Part shown: positions 1 to 11,010 of the stretch, piece by piece
How positions within the stretch are numbered: the stretch's first letter is position 1
Layout: each line of letters begins with the position of its first letter
Source of the DNA: Alcanivorax sp. DG881
Lineage (GTDB): Bacteria > Pseudomonadota > Gammaproteobacteria > Pseudomonadales > Alcanivoracaceae
Direction: 5' to 3'
DNA length: 64,000 nt
Assembly (NCBI RefSeq): GCF_000155615.1
Contig: NZ_DS989915.1
Span: 637,135-701,134 of the forward strand
Made by a program: the position numbers and the translations under genes
Notes under the pieces: model-generated
Database searches by the model: none
Told to the model about the DNA's origin: nothing
The model's input: the letters and a program-made list of their open reading frames with translations, nothing else

Positions 1-15
1 GATCAATACGCTCAT
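1..15 (-). CDS. sucD: Succinyl-CoA ligase alpha subunit, first codons only
   Basis: Only the first five codons (M-S-V-L-I) are in the window, read leftwards from the ATG at 15..13. The ATG overlaps the sucC TGA in an ATGA arrangement, so translation is probably coupled. The call rests on this position directly after sucC and on the typical SucD N-terminus; the rest of the gene lies off the left edge. Confidence 0.75.
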
Positions 16-1181
16 GCGGCACCTCCCACTGCTTTCACTACCTGTTCGGCAGCATCATCAAAACTTTGTGCGGCAATGATGTTCATGCCGCTTTCTGCCA
101 GCTTCTGGGAACCCAGCTCCGCATTGTTACCTTCCAGACGAACCACAACCGGGACCGTCACGCCCACTTCTTCCACAGCACCGATAATGCCTTCGGCAAT
201 CAGGTCACAACGGACAATACCGCCAAAGATGTTCACCAGAACGCCCTTTACCTGATCATCAGACAGGATGATCTTGAACGCTTCGGTAACGCGCTCTTTG
301 GTCGCACCACCGCCCACGTCGAGGAAGTTGGCCGGCGCACCGCCTTTCAGCTTCACCAGGTCCATGGTGCCCATGGCCAGGCCCGCACCGTTCACCATGC
401 AACCGATGTTGCCGTCCAGCGCCACGTAGTTCAGGTCCCACTCGGCAGCACGACGCTCACGCTCGTCCTCCTGACTGGGATCGTCCAGAGCCTTGATGTC
501 CGGATGACGATACAGCGCGGAGCCATCCACGTTGATCTTGGCATCCAGGCAGTGCAGATCGCCCTCATCGGTAATCACCAGCGGGTTCACTTCGATCAGC
601 GCCAGGTCCTTGTCGATGAACAGCTTGGCCAGGCCTACAAAGATCTTGGCAAACTGGTTGACCTGTTTGCCTTCCAGGCCCAGCTGGAACGCAATTTCAC
701 GAGCCTGGTAGGGCTGTGCCCCCACCAGCGGGTCGATTTCCGCTTTGAGGATTTTCTCCGGGGTTTCTTCTGCGACCGTTTCGATGTCCACGCCACCTTC
801 GGTGGAGGCCATGAAGACGACACGGCGGCTGGCACGGTCCAGTACCGCACTCAGATACAGCTCTTTGGCAATATCGGTGCAGGTTTCCACCAGGATTTTT
901 GATACCGGCTGGCCGTGTTCATCGGTCTGGAACGTCACCAGGTTTTTGCCCAGCCACTGCTTGGCAAACGCCGCCGCGTCTTCCGGGGTATCCACCAACT
1001 TCACACCACCGGCTTTACCGCGACCGCCAGCGTGCACCTGGGCCTTCACTACCCACTTGTCACCACCGATCTCTTTCGCCTTTGCTGCTACCTCTTCCGG
1101 GGTATCACAGGCAAAGCCGGTAGAGACTGGCAACCCATAATCAGCAAAAAGCTGTTTTGACTGATACTCATGGAGATTCAT
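12..1181 (-). CDS. sucC: Succinyl-CoA ligase (ADP-forming) beta subunit
   Basis: The beta subunit of succinyl-CoA synthetase couples succinyl-CoA cleavage to nucleotide phosphorylation in the TCA cycle, in the cytoplasm with SucD. The 389-residue protein has the family's usual length and its standard start [12 protein letters not shown]. An ATP-grasp domain fills roughly residues 1-210, with the glycine-rich loop GGRGKAGGV near residue 52. The CoA-ligase domain follows, with the conserved [10 protein letters not shown] stretch near residue 320. It is the penultimate gene of the sucAB-lpd-sucCD run and overlaps sucD by four bases. Seventy-four bases without an evident terminator separate it from lpd upstream, so co-transcription is likely. 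Confidence 0.97.
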   Translation of the reverse strand: MNLHEYQSKQLFADYGLPVSTGFACDTPEEVAAKAKEIGGDKWVVKAQVHAGGRGKAGGVKLVDTPEDAAAFAKQWLGKNLVTFQTDEHGQPVSKILVETCTDIAKELYLSAVLDRASRRVVFMASTEGGVDIETVAEETPEKILKAEIDPLVGAQPYQAREIAFQLGLEGKQVNQFAKIFVGLAKLFIDKDLALIEVNPLVITDEGDLHCLDAKINVDGSALYRHPDIKALDDPSQEDERERRAAEWDLNYVALDGNIGCMVNGAGLAMGTMDLVKLKGGAPANFLDVGGGATKERVTEAFKIILSDDQVKGVLVNIFGGIVRCDLIAEGIIGAVEEVGVTVPVVVRLEGNNAELGSQKLAESGMNIIAAQSFDDAAEQVVKAVGGAA

Positions 1182-1255
1182 GCCAATACTTCCATCATCA
1201 ATGAATTAGTGGCGCCCTGTTCAAGCGCCGTTATCGCTGCCGTTCAAATGCCGCG

Positions 1256-2698
<1,443 letters not shown>

Positions 2699-2712
2699 CT
2701 ATTCCTTCTATC

Positions 2713-2766
2713 GCTGGCACGCTTCACGCAACACGCTGGCACGCCATGTCGCGTGTGCGTGCCAGC
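2713..2766. repeat. Repeated and inverted GCTGGCACGC motif between sucB and lpd
   Basis: The decamer gctggcacgc begins at 2713, a near-direct copy lies at about 2735-2744, and the exact reverse complement gcgtgccagc is at 2757-2766. Both can fold into a stem in the sucB-lpd intercistronic RNA. There is no T-run, so it is not a plain intrinsic terminator. An mRNA-stability or processing element is possible, but this is inference. Confidence 0.5.
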
Positions 2767-2787
2767 ATGAAGCGTGCAGGCGTACAT

Positions 2788-4062
2788 TCAGATATCCAGC
2801 AGCAGGCGCGCCGGATCCTCGATAAAGTTTTTCACTGCAACCAGGAACTGCACCGCTTCCTTGCCATCGATAAGGCGATGATCATAGGACAGGGCCAGAT
2901 ACATCATTGGCAGGATTTCCACTTTGCCGTCCACCGCCATGGGCCGTTCCTGGATCTTGTGCATACCCAGAATCGCCGTTTGCGGCGGGTTCAGAATCGG
3001 CGTGGAAATCAGCGAACCGAACACCCCGCCGTTGGAAATGGTGAAGGTGCCGCCGGTCATCTCTTCAATGGACAGCTTGCCCTTCTGGGCTTTCTGGCCG
3101 TACTCGATGATCTGCGATTCCACTTCTGCTAGGCCTTTCTGGTCCGCATCGCGAAGCACAGGCACAACCAGCCCCCGCTCGGTGGAGACTGCCACACCCA
3201 CGTCGTAGTAACCGTGATAAACGATGTCTTCACCGTCGATGGAGGCGTTCACCGCCGGGAAGCGCTTCAGGGCTTCCACACAGGCACGGGTAAAGAACCC
3301 CATAAAGCCGAGACGCACGTTATGGGCTTTCTCGAATTCCGGCTGATAATGCTTGCGCATATCCATGATCGGTTTCATGTTGACCTCGTTGAAGGTGGTC
3401 AACATGGCCGAATCCTGCTGGGCCGACACCAGGCGCTCGGCAATCCGCTTGCGCAAACGGGTCATTGGCACCCGACGCTCTTCACGCTCACCCGGTGCTC
3501 CCGGTACGTCCAGAGTCGCCGGTTGTTGCGGCGCAGGCTGGCTGGCACGTTTCTCCGCTTTCTCAGTGATGACCTTTTCTACATCACCCTTGGTAATGCG
3601 GCCACCGCGGCCTGTGCCTTTCACCTGGTCTGCGGCGATGCCATGCTCGCTCATCAGCTTACGGGCCGCCGGGCCCGCCTGATCGCCGGCACTGTCATCG
3701 TCGTCAGCAGGCTCGGACTTCGCGTCCGCTTTCTCTTCCTGCTTGTCATCCTTCTTGTCCGCAGAGTCATCATCACTCTCTGCCTTTGCCGGCTTCTCAT
3801 CGCTCTTGCCGGCACTGCCGCTGGCCCCTTCATCGAAGGTACCCAATACCTGCTGGCTTTCTACGGTTTCACCCTCGGCCGCCATGATCTTGCTGACCAC
3901 GCCATCGGCCGGTGCCACCACTTCAAGCACAACCTTGTCGGTTTCAATATCGACCAGCAGCTCATCACGCTTCACCGCTTCACCTTCCTGTTTGTGCCAG
4001 GTGGCTACGGTGCCGTCTGCTACTGATTCCGGGAACTGCGGGGCTTTGATATCAGTCGCCAT
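2788..4062 (-). CDS. sucB: 2-oxoglutarate dehydrogenase E2, dihydrolipoyl succinyltransferase
   Basis: E2 forms the core of the 2-oxoglutarate dehydrogenase complex and transfers succinyl from lipoate to CoA. The 424-residue protein starts with one lipoyl domain, with lipoyl-lysine Lys43 in [12 protein letters not shown] long acidic Asp/Glu/Lys-rich linker follows at about residues 95-130. Next comes a peripheral-subunit-binding domain ([20 protein letters not shown]) and then the catalytic acyltransferase domain. That domain ends in the family motif [16 protein letters not shown], which supplies the active-site His and Asp. The linker is more charged than the Ala/Pro linkers common in enterobacteria. 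The gene lies 16 bases after sucA and is clearly co-transcribed with it. Confidence 0.97.
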   Translation of the reverse strand: MATDIKAPQFPESVADGTVATWHKQEGEAVKRDELLVDIETDKVVLEVVAPADGVVSKIMAAEGETVESQQVLGTFDEGASGSAGKSDEKPAKAESDDDSADKKDDKQEEKADAKSEPADDDDSAGDQAGPAARKLMSEHGIAADQVKGTGRGGRITKGDVEKVITEKAEKRASQPAPQQPATLDVPGAPGEREERRVPMTRLRKRIAERLVSAQQDSAMLTTFNEVNMKPIMDMRKHYQPEFEKAHNVRLGFMGFFTRACVEALKRFPAVNASIDGEDIVYHGYYDVGVAVSTERGLVVPVLRDADQKGLAEVESQIIEYGQKAQKGKLSIEEMTGGTFTISNGGVFGSLISTPILNPPQTAILGMHKIQERPMAVDGKVEILPMMYLALSYDHRLIDGKEAVQFLVAVKNFIEDPARLLLDI

Positions 4063-4078
4063 GCCTAATCCTTAACTG

Positions 4079-6913
4079 TTACTTAATCTCGAAGGCGTCC
4101 TGAACCAGACGCTGCTGTTGTTCCACGTGCAGTGACATTGAACCTGCCGCCGGGGCGGCCGCCATATCGCGGCCAGCGTAATGCACAGGCCCCACGCCAG
4201 CTTTTGTTGCTACACGGTACATATGATGCTGAGAGCAATACCAGGCGCCCTGATTCATGGGCTCTTCCTGACACCAGACCAGATGCTCCAGGTTCGGATA
4301 GCTCTCAAGAATCTCCTGCAAGCGCTGTTCCGGGAACGGGTACAACTGCTCAATGCGAACCAGCGCGGTATCGCTCAGATCATCGCCATCGCGTTTTTCC
4401 AGCAGGTCGTAGTAGACCTTCCCGGAACACATCACCACGCGCTTGATCTTCTTGCGATCCAGATCAGCCAGGTCATCCAGCACCGAATGGAAGGTGCCAT
4501 GGGCCAGATCTTCCAGTGCGGATGTGGCCTTTTTATGGCGCAACAGGCTCTTCGGACTCATTATCACCAGCGGTTTACGCAGTGGCCGTACAGCCTGACG
4601 GCGCAGCAGGTGATAAATCTGACCGGGAGTGCTCGGCACACAGACCTGCATGTTGTGCTCAGCGCACAGTTGCAGGAACCGTTCCAGCCGTGCAGAAGAG
4701 TGCTCCGGGCCCTGCCCTTCATAGCCGTGGGGAAGCAGCATGGTCAGGCCACACAAACGGCCCCACTTGGCCTCGCCGGAAGAGATGAACTGGTCAATTA
4801 CCACCTGGGCACCATTGGCGAAATCACCAAACTGAGCTTCCCAGATCACCAGGGATTTTGGCGTGGTAGTCGCGTAGCCATATTCGTACCCCAACACCGC
4901 TTCTTCAGACAGCAATGAATCGTAGATATCGAAGCGCGGCTGATCCTCGTAGAGGTGTTGAAGCGGCACATACTGCTCACCGTCTTTCTGGTTGTGCAGC
5001 ACCGCGTGGCGGTGTGAGAAGGTGCCGCGGCCACTATCCTGGCCGGTCAAGCGAATGGCAAAACCCTGATCCAGCAGCGTCGCATAGGCCATGGTTTCCC
5101 CGTAACCCCAGTTCAGGGGCAAGGCACCGGCGGTCATTTTGCGGCGGTCTTCAAGAATTTTCTTCACCTGACGCTGAACGACCACCCCTTCCGGCGGTGT
5201 TTCCAGGCGGGTAGCCAGATCCTGCAACTTCTTCAGCGGGTACGACGTATCCCAGTCATCTTCCACCTTGTGGCCAATGTAGGGAGACCAGTCCACGAAC
5301 AGTGCCTTGTTTGGCTCACGCACCAGGGATTTCACCACATGATTACCGGCATCCAGCATGTCGCGGTAGTCATCCACGGTTTTCTGGGCTTCCTGTTCAC
5401 TGATCACTTTTTCGTTGATCAGCTGCTCGGCATACAGGGTGCGGGTGGTCGGGTGGCTTTTGATCTTTTTGTACATCATCGGCTGGGTCGAGGACGGCTC
5501 GTCCGCCTCGTTATGCCCCGAACGGCGATAACAGATCAGATCAATCACCACGTCTTTCTTGAATTGCATGCGGTAATCCACCGCAAGCTGGGTGACGAAA
5601 TACACCGCTTCCGGATCATCCGCATTCACGTGGAAGATCGGCGCCTGCACCATTTTTGCCACATCGGTGCAGTACTCGGTGGAGCGGGCATCATCACGCC
5701 GGCTGGTGGTAAAGCCCACCTGGTTGTTGATGATCACATGCAGGGTACCACCGGTGTGGAAGCCGCGGGTCTGGGACATCTGGAATGTCTCCATGACCAC
5801 GCCCTGCCCGGCAAAGGCCGCATCACCGTGCAATATGATCGGAACAACCTGCTCGCCACCTTCGTCATCACGGCGATCCTGACGGGCACGTACCGACCCT
5901 TCCACCACCGGAGACACGATCTCAAGATGCGAGGGGTTGAAGGCCATGGCCAGATGCACTTCACCCCCAGACGTTTGTACGTTGGACGAGAAGCCCTGGT
6001 GATACTTCACGTCACCGGAGCCCGTTTCGTTGAAGCTCTTGCCGTCGAATTCTTCAAACAGGTCTTTCGGGCTTTTGCCCAGGGTGTTGACCAGCACATT
6101 CAAACGACCACGGTGGGCCATGCCGATCACCAGCTCCTTGGCGCCATAACTGCCCACGCGCTGGATGATTTCGTCCATCAACGGAATCAGCGATTCGCCG
6201 CCTTCCAGGCCGAAACGCTTGGTGCCGGGGTACTTGCTGCCCAGGTATTTTTCCAGGCCCTCGGCGGCGGACAGGCGCTCAAGAATATGCTTCTTGATGT
6301 CCGTACCGTATTCCGGGTGACAGCGCACGCCTTCCATGCGCTGCTGCAACCAGCGTTTTTCCGCGGTGTTGACCATGTGCATGTATTCCGCACCCACGCT
6401 GGAGCAGTAGGTACTGGTCAGGCAGTCAACGATATCGCGGAGGGAGGTCTCGGGCTTACCAATAAACAGGTTGCCCGTTTGAAATACGGTATCCAGATCA
6501 GCCGTGCTGAGACCGTGATGCGCCAGTTCCAGGTCTGGAACGGCTTCGCGCTCCATGATCCCCAGCGGGTCCAGCTTGGCCACCTGGTGGCCACGGTTTC
6601 GGTAGGCTGCAATCAAGTGCAGCACACGGACCTGACGACGCTCATGCTCCGTGCTGACCGCACCGGCACCAAACTTCTGCACACGCGAGCGGTTCTTCGC
6701 CTGCAACAGGAAGTATTCACGCACGGCGGCGTGGGGCACGTCGGATTCGACGGCGGTATCAACACTGGGGAGTTTTTCGAAATAAACGCGCCAGTCTTCC
6801 GGCACGGAATTAGGATCGGTCAGGTAGGATTCGTACAGTTCATCGACATAGGCAGCGTTGGCTCCCCCGATATGGGAGGACTGCCATTGCCGCTGCATGG
6901 AACTGTCTTGCAT
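4079..6913 (-). CDS. sucA: 2-oxoglutarate dehydrogenase E1
   Basis: E1 is the thiamine-diphosphate subunit that decarboxylates 2-oxoglutarate and succinylates the E2 lipoyl group. The frame is open further upstream, but I place the start at the ATG at 6913. It gives a 944-residue protein of normal family length beginning MQDSSMQRQWQSSHIGGANA, and it follows a GGAACGAGCTAAC ribosome site. Family motifs include GMAHRGRLNVL near residue 265, the HGDAAFAGQGVVMETF cofactor region, NNQVGFTT, and the C-terminal transketolase-like part with LLPHGYEGQGPEHSSARLER. It is the first gene of the suc group and follows the sdhB terminator, so it probably has its own promoter. Confidence 0.97.
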   Translation of the reverse strand: MQDSSMQRQWQSSHIGGANAAYVDELYESYLTDPNSVPEDWRVYFEKLPSVDTAVESDVPHAAVREYFLLQAKNRSRVQKFGAGAVSTEHERRQVRVLHLIAAYRNRGHQVAKLDPLGIMEREAVPDLELAHHGLSTADLDTVFQTGNLFIGKPETSLRDIVDCLTSTYCSSVGAEYMHMVNTAEKRWLQQRMEGVRCHPEYGTDIKKHILERLSAAEGLEKYLGSKYPGTKRFGLEGGESLIPLMDEIIQRVGSYGAKELVIGMAHRGRLNVLVNTLGKSPKDLFEEFDGKSFNETGSGDVKYHQGFSSNVQTSGGEVHLAMAFNPSHLEIVSPVVEGSVRARQDRRDDEGGEQVVPIILHGDAAFAGQGVVMETFQMSQTRGFHTGGTLHVIINNQVGFTTSRRDDARSTEYCTDVAKMVQAPIFHVNADDPEAVYFVTQLAVDYRMQFKKDVVIDLICYRRSGHNEADEPSSTQPMMYKKIKSHPTTRTLYAEQLINEKVISEQEAQKTVDDYRDMLDAGNHVVKSLVREPNKALFVDWSPYIGHKVEDDWDTSYPLKKLQDLATRLETPPEGVVVQRQVKKILEDRRKMTAGALPLNWGYGETMAYATLLDQGFAIRLTGQDSGRGTFSHRHAVLHNQKDGEQYVPLQHLYEDQPRFDIYDSLLSEEAVLGYEYGYATTTPKSLVIWEAQFGDFANGAQVVIDQFISSGEAKWGRLCGLTMLLPHGYEGQGPEHSSARLERFLQLCAEHNMQVCVPSTPGQIYHLLRRQAVRPLRKPLVIMSPKSLLRHKKATSALEDLAHGTFHSVLDDLADLDRKKIKRVVMCSGKVYYDLLEKRDGDDLSDTALVRIEQLYPFPEQRLQEILESYPNLEHLVWCQEEPMNQGAWYCSQHHMYRVATKAGVGPVHYAGRDMAAAPAAGSMSLHVEQQQRLVQDAFEIK

Positions 6914-7267
6914 GTTAGCTCGTTCCTTCGGCGGGAGGTTGTCACACTCTGTGGTATGAGTAACTGCGACCACAGGGGGGCGACCCTGTTCCCGTACGCT
7001 CGTATTTTTCGGAACAACGCCTTTTAAGCCCTGTTCCACCCATGAGATGCAACCTGCTATCTCGCCCATACCGGGTCGGGTCTGGGTAGAAGCTTGCTAC
7101 CTCTCGTCGAGGGATTACCTCGAACTGCTATCTAGTGTAGCCCTTTTAATTCGGTTTTGTTAGGCACCGAATTCATAAAGTAACTTATGACTCTTTCCGA
7201 ATGTTTCTGCCATTGGCAAAACGTCGAATAGACAGCACAAAACGCCATCATCGACTTTATTAGATAC
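6914..7267 (-). promoter_or_regulatory. Leader and promoter region of the suc operon
   Basis: This stretch between the sdhB terminator and the sucA ATG has no convincing gene. Reading leftwards, a TACACT hexamer at 7139-7134 could be a -10 box, but its -35 (TAACAA, 17 bases away) is poor. The resulting leader would be about 220 nt. Weak start codons in frame with sucA occur here, but the upstream extension is not conserved-looking. Confidence 0.3.
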
Positions 7268-7297
7268 AAAAAAGGCGGCCATCAGGCCGCCTTTTTC
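7268..7297 (-). terminator. Intrinsic terminator after sdhB
   Basis: A perfect ten-base stem (aaaggcggcc / ggccgccttt) closes a four-base loop, with T-runs on both sides. It lies just past the sdhB stop on the minus strand and separates the sdh transcript from sucA, although read-through is possible. Confidence 0.85.
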
Positions 7298-7305
7298 GTT
7301 TCGGG

Positions 7306-8022
7306 TCAGATGCCCCGCTCCAACAGCATGGAACGGATATGGCCGATGGCCCGGGTCGGGTTCAACCCTTTTGGGCAAACGCTGACGCAGTTCATGATGC
7401 CGTGGCAGCGGAACAGGCTGAAGGGGTCGTCCAGTTTGGACAGACGCTCTTCAGTCACTGTGTCGCGGCTATCCGCCAGGAAGCGGTAGCTCTGCAACAG
7501 GGCTGCCGGACCCAGGAACTTGTCCGGGTTCCACCAGAAGCTCGGGCAGCTGGTTGAACAGCAGGCACAGAGAATACACTCGTACAGGCCATCCAGCTTC
7601 TCGCGCTCTTCCGGGCTCTGCAGGCGCTCGATGGCCGGAGCCGGCGAGCTGTTCTGCAGGTACGGCTGCACTTTTTCGTACTGGTTGTAGAACATACCCA
7701 TGTCCACCACCAGATCGCGAATGACCGGCAGACCCGGCAGCGGGCGCAGGATCAACGGCTTTTTGCCTTCCAGTACACCCGGCGCCACCTGGGACAGCGG
7801 AGTGATACAGGCCAGGCCGTTCTTGCCGTTCATGTTCATGCCGTCGGAACCGCAAACACCTTCACGGCAGGAGCGACGGTAGGACATGGATTCGTCCTGC
7901 TCTTTCACCAGAGCGAGAATGTCCAGCACCATGAGGTCTTTACCCTGGGTATCGACCTCATACTCCTTCATGCTCGGCTCACGATCCGTTTCCGGATTGT
8001 AGCGATAGATACTGACTTTCAT
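7306..8022 (-). CDS. sdhB: Succinate dehydrogenase iron-sulfur subunit
   Basis: SdhB carries electrons from the SdhA flavin to quinone through three iron-sulfur clusters at the inner membrane (complex II). The 238-residue protein shows the [2Fe-2S] cysteines in SCREGVCGSDGMNMNGKNGLAC. The C-terminal ferredoxin-like cysteines for the [4Fe-4S] and [3Fe-4S] clusters are in CILCACCSTSCPSF and CHGIMNCVSVCPKGLNP. It is last in sdhCDAB, 12 bases after sdhA, and is followed by a strong terminator. Confidence 0.97.
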   Translation of the reverse strand: MKVSIYRYNPETDREPSMKEYEVDTQGKDLMVLDILALVKEQDESMSYRRSCREGVCGSDGMNMNGKNGLACITPLSQVAPGVLEGKKPLILRPLPGLPVIRDLVVDMGMFYNQYEKVQPYLQNSSPAPAIERLQSPEEREKLDGLYECILCACCSTSCPSFWWNPDKFLGPAALLQSYRFLADSRDTVTEERLSKLDDPFSLFRCHGIMNCVSVCPKGLNPTRAIGHIRSMLLERGI

Positions 8023-8034
8023 CGTTAGCTCCCC

Positions 8035-9810
8035 TTAGTAGGTCCGCGCCTTGGGCTGGAAGGTGTCAACGGTCTTCGGCTTGAAGTTCACGTCACGCTT
8101 GCCCAGCTTCTTGGCTTTGGGGTCGAAGATGGAGTGGCACAGCCAGTTCTCATCGTCACGATCCGGGTAATCGTAGCGGGAATGCGCGCCACGACTTTCG
8201 GTACGGCCTTCGGCCGCGATGGCGGTGGCTTCCGCCACTTCCAGCAGGTTATCCAGCTCCAGCGCTTCAATACGCGCGGTGTTGAACGGCTTGCTCTTGT
8301 CATCCAGGTGCGCCTTGGCAATCCGCTCACGCAGATCCGCCAGCTTGGCCACGCCTTCCGCCATCAGGTCGCCCTTGCGGAACACCCCGAAGTGGTTCTG
8401 CATCACACTCTGCAGCTCTTTGCGCAGTGTGGAGACAGACTCACCACCCTTGGAATCGTCCCAACGGCGAACCCGGGACAGCGCTTCATCAATGTCGGCA
8501 TCGCGCGGCTCGTATTGAGTCATACCCTGACGCAGGGCATCTTCAATGTACAAACCGGCGGCGCGACCGAATACCACCAGATCCAGCAGCGAGTTACCGC
8601 CCAGGCGGTTGGCACCGTGTACAGATACACAGGCCACTTCGCCCACCGCGAACAAGCCGTTAACGAACTCGGCGTCACCTTCATGCCCACCGGTCAGCTT
8701 GAGCGCCTGACCATGAACATTGGTGGGGATACCGCCCATCATGTAGTGACAGGTCGGCACAACCGGGATCGGCTCTTTCACCGGATCGGTCTGCGCGAAG
8801 GTAATGGCCAGTTCACAGATGCCCGGCAGGCGGCTGTGCAGCACCTCTTCACCCAGATGATCGAGCTTCAGGTAAACGTGGTCACCGTCCGGACCGTCGC
8901 CACGACCATCCAGAATTTCCATCATCATGGAACGGGCAACAACGTCGCGGGACGCCAGATCTTTGGCGTTCGGCGCGTAACGCTCCATGAAGCGCTCGCC
9001 GTCCTTGTTGATCAGATAGCCACCCTCGCCCCGGCACCCTTCGGTTACCAGTACACCGGCGCCGGCGATGCCGGTGGGGTGGAACTGCCACATTTCGATG
9101 TCCTGCACCGGCAGACCAGCACGCAGAGCCATGCCTACGCCGTCACCGGTGTTGATCAGGGCATTGGTGGTGGAGGCGTAAATGCGACCGGAACCACCAG
9201 TGGCAAAGACGGTTGCCTTGGCCTTGAAGAACACGGTCTCGCCAGTTTCGATGTCGATGGCGATCACACCACAAACATTGCCGTCAGCGTCTTTGACCAG
9301 TTCTGCGGCGTACCACTCATTGTAGAACTGGGTGCCGTTCTTCAGGTTTTGCTGGTACAGCGTGTGCAGCAGCGCGTGGCCGGTACGGTCAGCGGCCGCA
9401 CAGGTACGAGCTGCCTGGCCACCTTCACCGAAGTTCTTGGACTGACCACCAAACGGACGCTGGTAAATACGCCCTTCTTCGGTACGGGAAAACGGCAGGC
9501 CCATGTGGTCCAGCTCGTAGACCGCTTCGGGTCCAACATTACACATGTATTCGATCGCGTCCTGGTCACCGATGTAATCGGAACCTTTCACGGTGTCATA
9601 CATGTGCCAGCGCCAATCATCGTTGGGATCGGCGGACGCGATCGCACAGGTAATACCGCCCTGGGCGGATACAGTGTGCGAACGGGTCGGGAAGACTTTG
9701 GAAATCAGCGCAGTCTTGAAACCGGACTGGGCCATTTGCAGTGAGGCGCGCATACCGGCACCACCACCACCTACGACGATAGCGTCAAACGTAATAGTGC
9801 GAATGGACAT
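8035..9810 (-). CDS. sdhA: Succinate dehydrogenase flavoprotein subunit
   Basis: SdhA oxidises succinate to fumarate using covalently bound FAD. The 591-residue length and layout are standard. The dinucleotide fold [12 protein letters not shown] lies near residue 12, and the FAD-linking histidine is in [11 protein letters not shown]. The QFHPTGI segment, the [22 protein letters not shown] segment (given here only as its core [11 protein letters not shown]) and a catalytic Arg region complete the family pattern. The C-terminus ends in [13 protein letters not shown]. The gene lies three bases after sdhD and 12 before sdhB. Confidence 0.97.
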   Translation of the reverse strand: MSIRTITFDAIVVGGGGAGMRASLQMAQSGFKTALISKVFPTRSHTVSAQGGITCAIASADPNDDWRWHMYDTVKGSDYIGDQDAIEYMCNVGPEAVYELDHMGLPFSRTEEGRIYQRPFGGQSKNFGEGGQAARTCAAADRTGHALLHTLYQQNLKNGTQFYNEWYAAELVKDADGNVCGVIAIDIETGETVFFKAKATVFATGGSGRIYASTTNALINTGDGVGMALRAGLPVQDIEMWQFHPTGIAGAGVLVTEGCRGEGGYLINKDGERFMERYAPNAKDLASRDVVARSMMMEILDGRGDGPDGDHVYLKLDHLGEEVLHSRLPGICELAITFAQTDPVKEPIPVVPTCHYMMGGIPTNVHGQALKLTGGHEGDAEFVNGLFAVGEVACVSVHGANRLGGNSLLDLVVFGRAAGLYIEDALRQGMTQYEPRDADIDEALSRVRRWDDSKGGESVSTLRKELQSVMQNHFGVFRKGDLMAEGVAKLADLRERIAKAHLDDKSKPFNTARIEALELDNLLEVAEATAIAAEGRTESRGAHSRYDYPDRDDENWLCHSIFDPKAKKLGKRDVNFKPKTVDTFQPKARTY

Positions 9811-9813
9811 GGA

Positions 9814-10185
9814 TTACGCCCCTCCCCAGATCAGAACCAGACCCCAAAGCAGGTACACAACAAGCGCCAGAGCAATTGCCAACTGGGCAATCAGGCGCAC
9901 GCCGGTGGCGGCTTTACCAAAGGTCAGGCTGGTCAGGTAGTCCGTGGTTACGCCCCACAGGCCCACCCAGGTGTGTGCAGCGACAGAAATTACCAGCAGG
10001 GTGTTGGCTATCTGCATGCAGATAGATCCCATGAAGGCTTTCCAGCTGCCATAGTCCAGATCACCCGCGGTGATCAGATAACCCAGCATGCCGATCATGT
10101 AGACACCGATGATGACAGCGGATACGCGCTGAATGAGCCAGTCATACAGGCCGTTACGGCCCAGGCTCGTTACACTGGTTACCAT
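9814..10185 (-). CDS. sdhD: Succinate dehydrogenase membrane anchor subunit SdhD
   Basis: SdhD anchors SdhAB in the inner membrane and, with SdhC, forms the quinone site and binds haem b. The 123-residue protein has three hydrophobic helices: about residues 18-38, 55-77 and 95-120. The histidine in VAAHTWVGLWGVTTDYL is the expected haem-ligand region. Its start overlaps the end of sdhC by seven bases, a sign of translational coupling. Anchor subunits are poorly conserved, so the call rests on context and topology. Confidence 0.92.
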   Translation of the reverse strand: MVTSVTSLGRNGLYDWLIQRVSAVIIGVYMIGMLGYLITAGDLDYGSWKAFMGSICMQIANTLLVISVAAHTWVGLWGVTTDYLTSLTFGKAATGVRLIAQLAIALALVVYLLWGLVLIWGGA

Positions 10186-10556
10186 ATCCAGACTCCTACC
10201 AGCAGAATCAATACCGCAGAGATGATGAAGGCCAGCTTGGCGCCACGACGGCCGCCTTCCAGGCTTTCACCAACACCGGTGTCCATAATCAAGTGACGAA
10301 TGCCCGCCACCAGGTGGTACAGCAATACAGACAAAATGCCCCATACCACCAGCTTCACCAGCAGTGAGGTCATCATCAGTTCTTTCAGGTCCGCAAAGCT
10401 CTCGGGAGACGCCAGGGAGCGATCCAGCATCCACAGCAGAATCGGCAATGCCAAAAAGATGGCAACGCCGGTTACACGGTGGGTGATAGATGCTATAGCC
10501 GTGACCGGGAACTTGATCGTGCTCAGATCGAGGTTAACGGGTCGCTTATCGTTCAC
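10179..10556 (-). CDS. sdhC: Succinate dehydrogenase cytochrome b556 subunit SdhC
   Basis: SdhC is the large membrane anchor of complex II and is first in the sdhCDAB operon. The 125-residue protein has the family start RPVNLDLSTIKFPVTAIASI, the signature SITHRVTGVAIF and the haem-ligand segment YHLVAGIRHLIMD. Three transmembrane helices can be drawn. A probable promoter lies at 10712-10740, giving an mRNA leader of about 150 nt that contains a 17-bp perfect inverted repeat. Confidence 0.95.
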   Translation of the reverse strand: MNDKRPVNLDLSTIKFPVTAIASITHRVTGVAIFLALPILLWMLDRSLASPESFADLKELMMTSLLVKLVVWGILSVLLYHLVAGIRHLIMDTGVGESLEGGRRGAKLAFIISAVLILLVGVWIW

Positions 10557-10609
10557 GGTAGCCTACTTATAGCCAGGCCTCAGTTAAGAGGCGGTTGTCG
10601 GGAACTTGG

Positions 10610-10655
10610 CAGAGTTATTGAGATCAAAACGTGAAGCCTGATCTCAATAACTCTG
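10610..10655. repeat. 17-bp perfect inverted repeat in the sdhC leader
   Basis: The arm at 10610-10626 (cagagttattgagatca) is the exact reverse complement of 10639-10655, with a 12-base loop. It lies 54 bases upstream of the sdhC ATG, inside the predicted sdh transcript. It lacks a T-run, so it is a candidate operator or an mRNA structure rather than a terminator. Confidence 0.75.
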
Positions 10656-10711
10656 CCCGGGCCGGGGTGGGCCCGTGTGAAACCCCCAGCAGGAGGTTTC
10701 TGCCGGGCGGC

Positions 10712-10740
10712 AGTATATCGCCGCCACTTACGCAAAACAA
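10712..10740 (-). promoter_or_regulatory. Predicted promoter of sdhCDAB
   Basis: Reading leftwards, TTGTTT (10740-10735) and TATACT (10717-10712) are separated by 17 bases. The -10 matches sigma-70 in five of six positions, while the -35 is moderate. Confidence 0.55.
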
Positions 10741-10913
10741 ACGCTCCGACCGACAATTATTGCCCACTTACCGGCTAACGCCTTGATTTACAATGATGCA
10801 CCTGATGTGAACGCCGTGAATTTGTGTTGCACCATGCTGAGGCAAAATCGTCATTCTGCCGTAACAAGCTGTTTACCCTACAAAAGTCTGACTCCCCGGT
10901 TCTCGGCTGCGCG

Positions 10914-10942
10914 TTGACAAAGGTGTGTCAAAACTTTACCTT
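10914..10942 (+). promoter_or_regulatory. Predicted promoter of gltA
   Basis: A perfect TTGACA (10914-10919) and TACCTT (10937-10942) are 17 bases apart, placing the transcript start about 60 bases before the gltA ATG. This promoter diverges from the sdh promoter, leaving about 170 bases between them for shared regulation. Confidence 0.6.
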
Positions 10943-11010
10943 CCCCCGCGCTTTGGAGGACCTTCCTTACCTTGAGGAACGTTCCCTCGTCCGCCAATGG
11001 AGAGATTCCC

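Noticed and set aside
6914-7069. 52-codon N-terminal extension of the sucA frame
   Set aside because: The extension does not look like any E1 N-terminus, and a good ribosome site with a family-like start is found at 6913.
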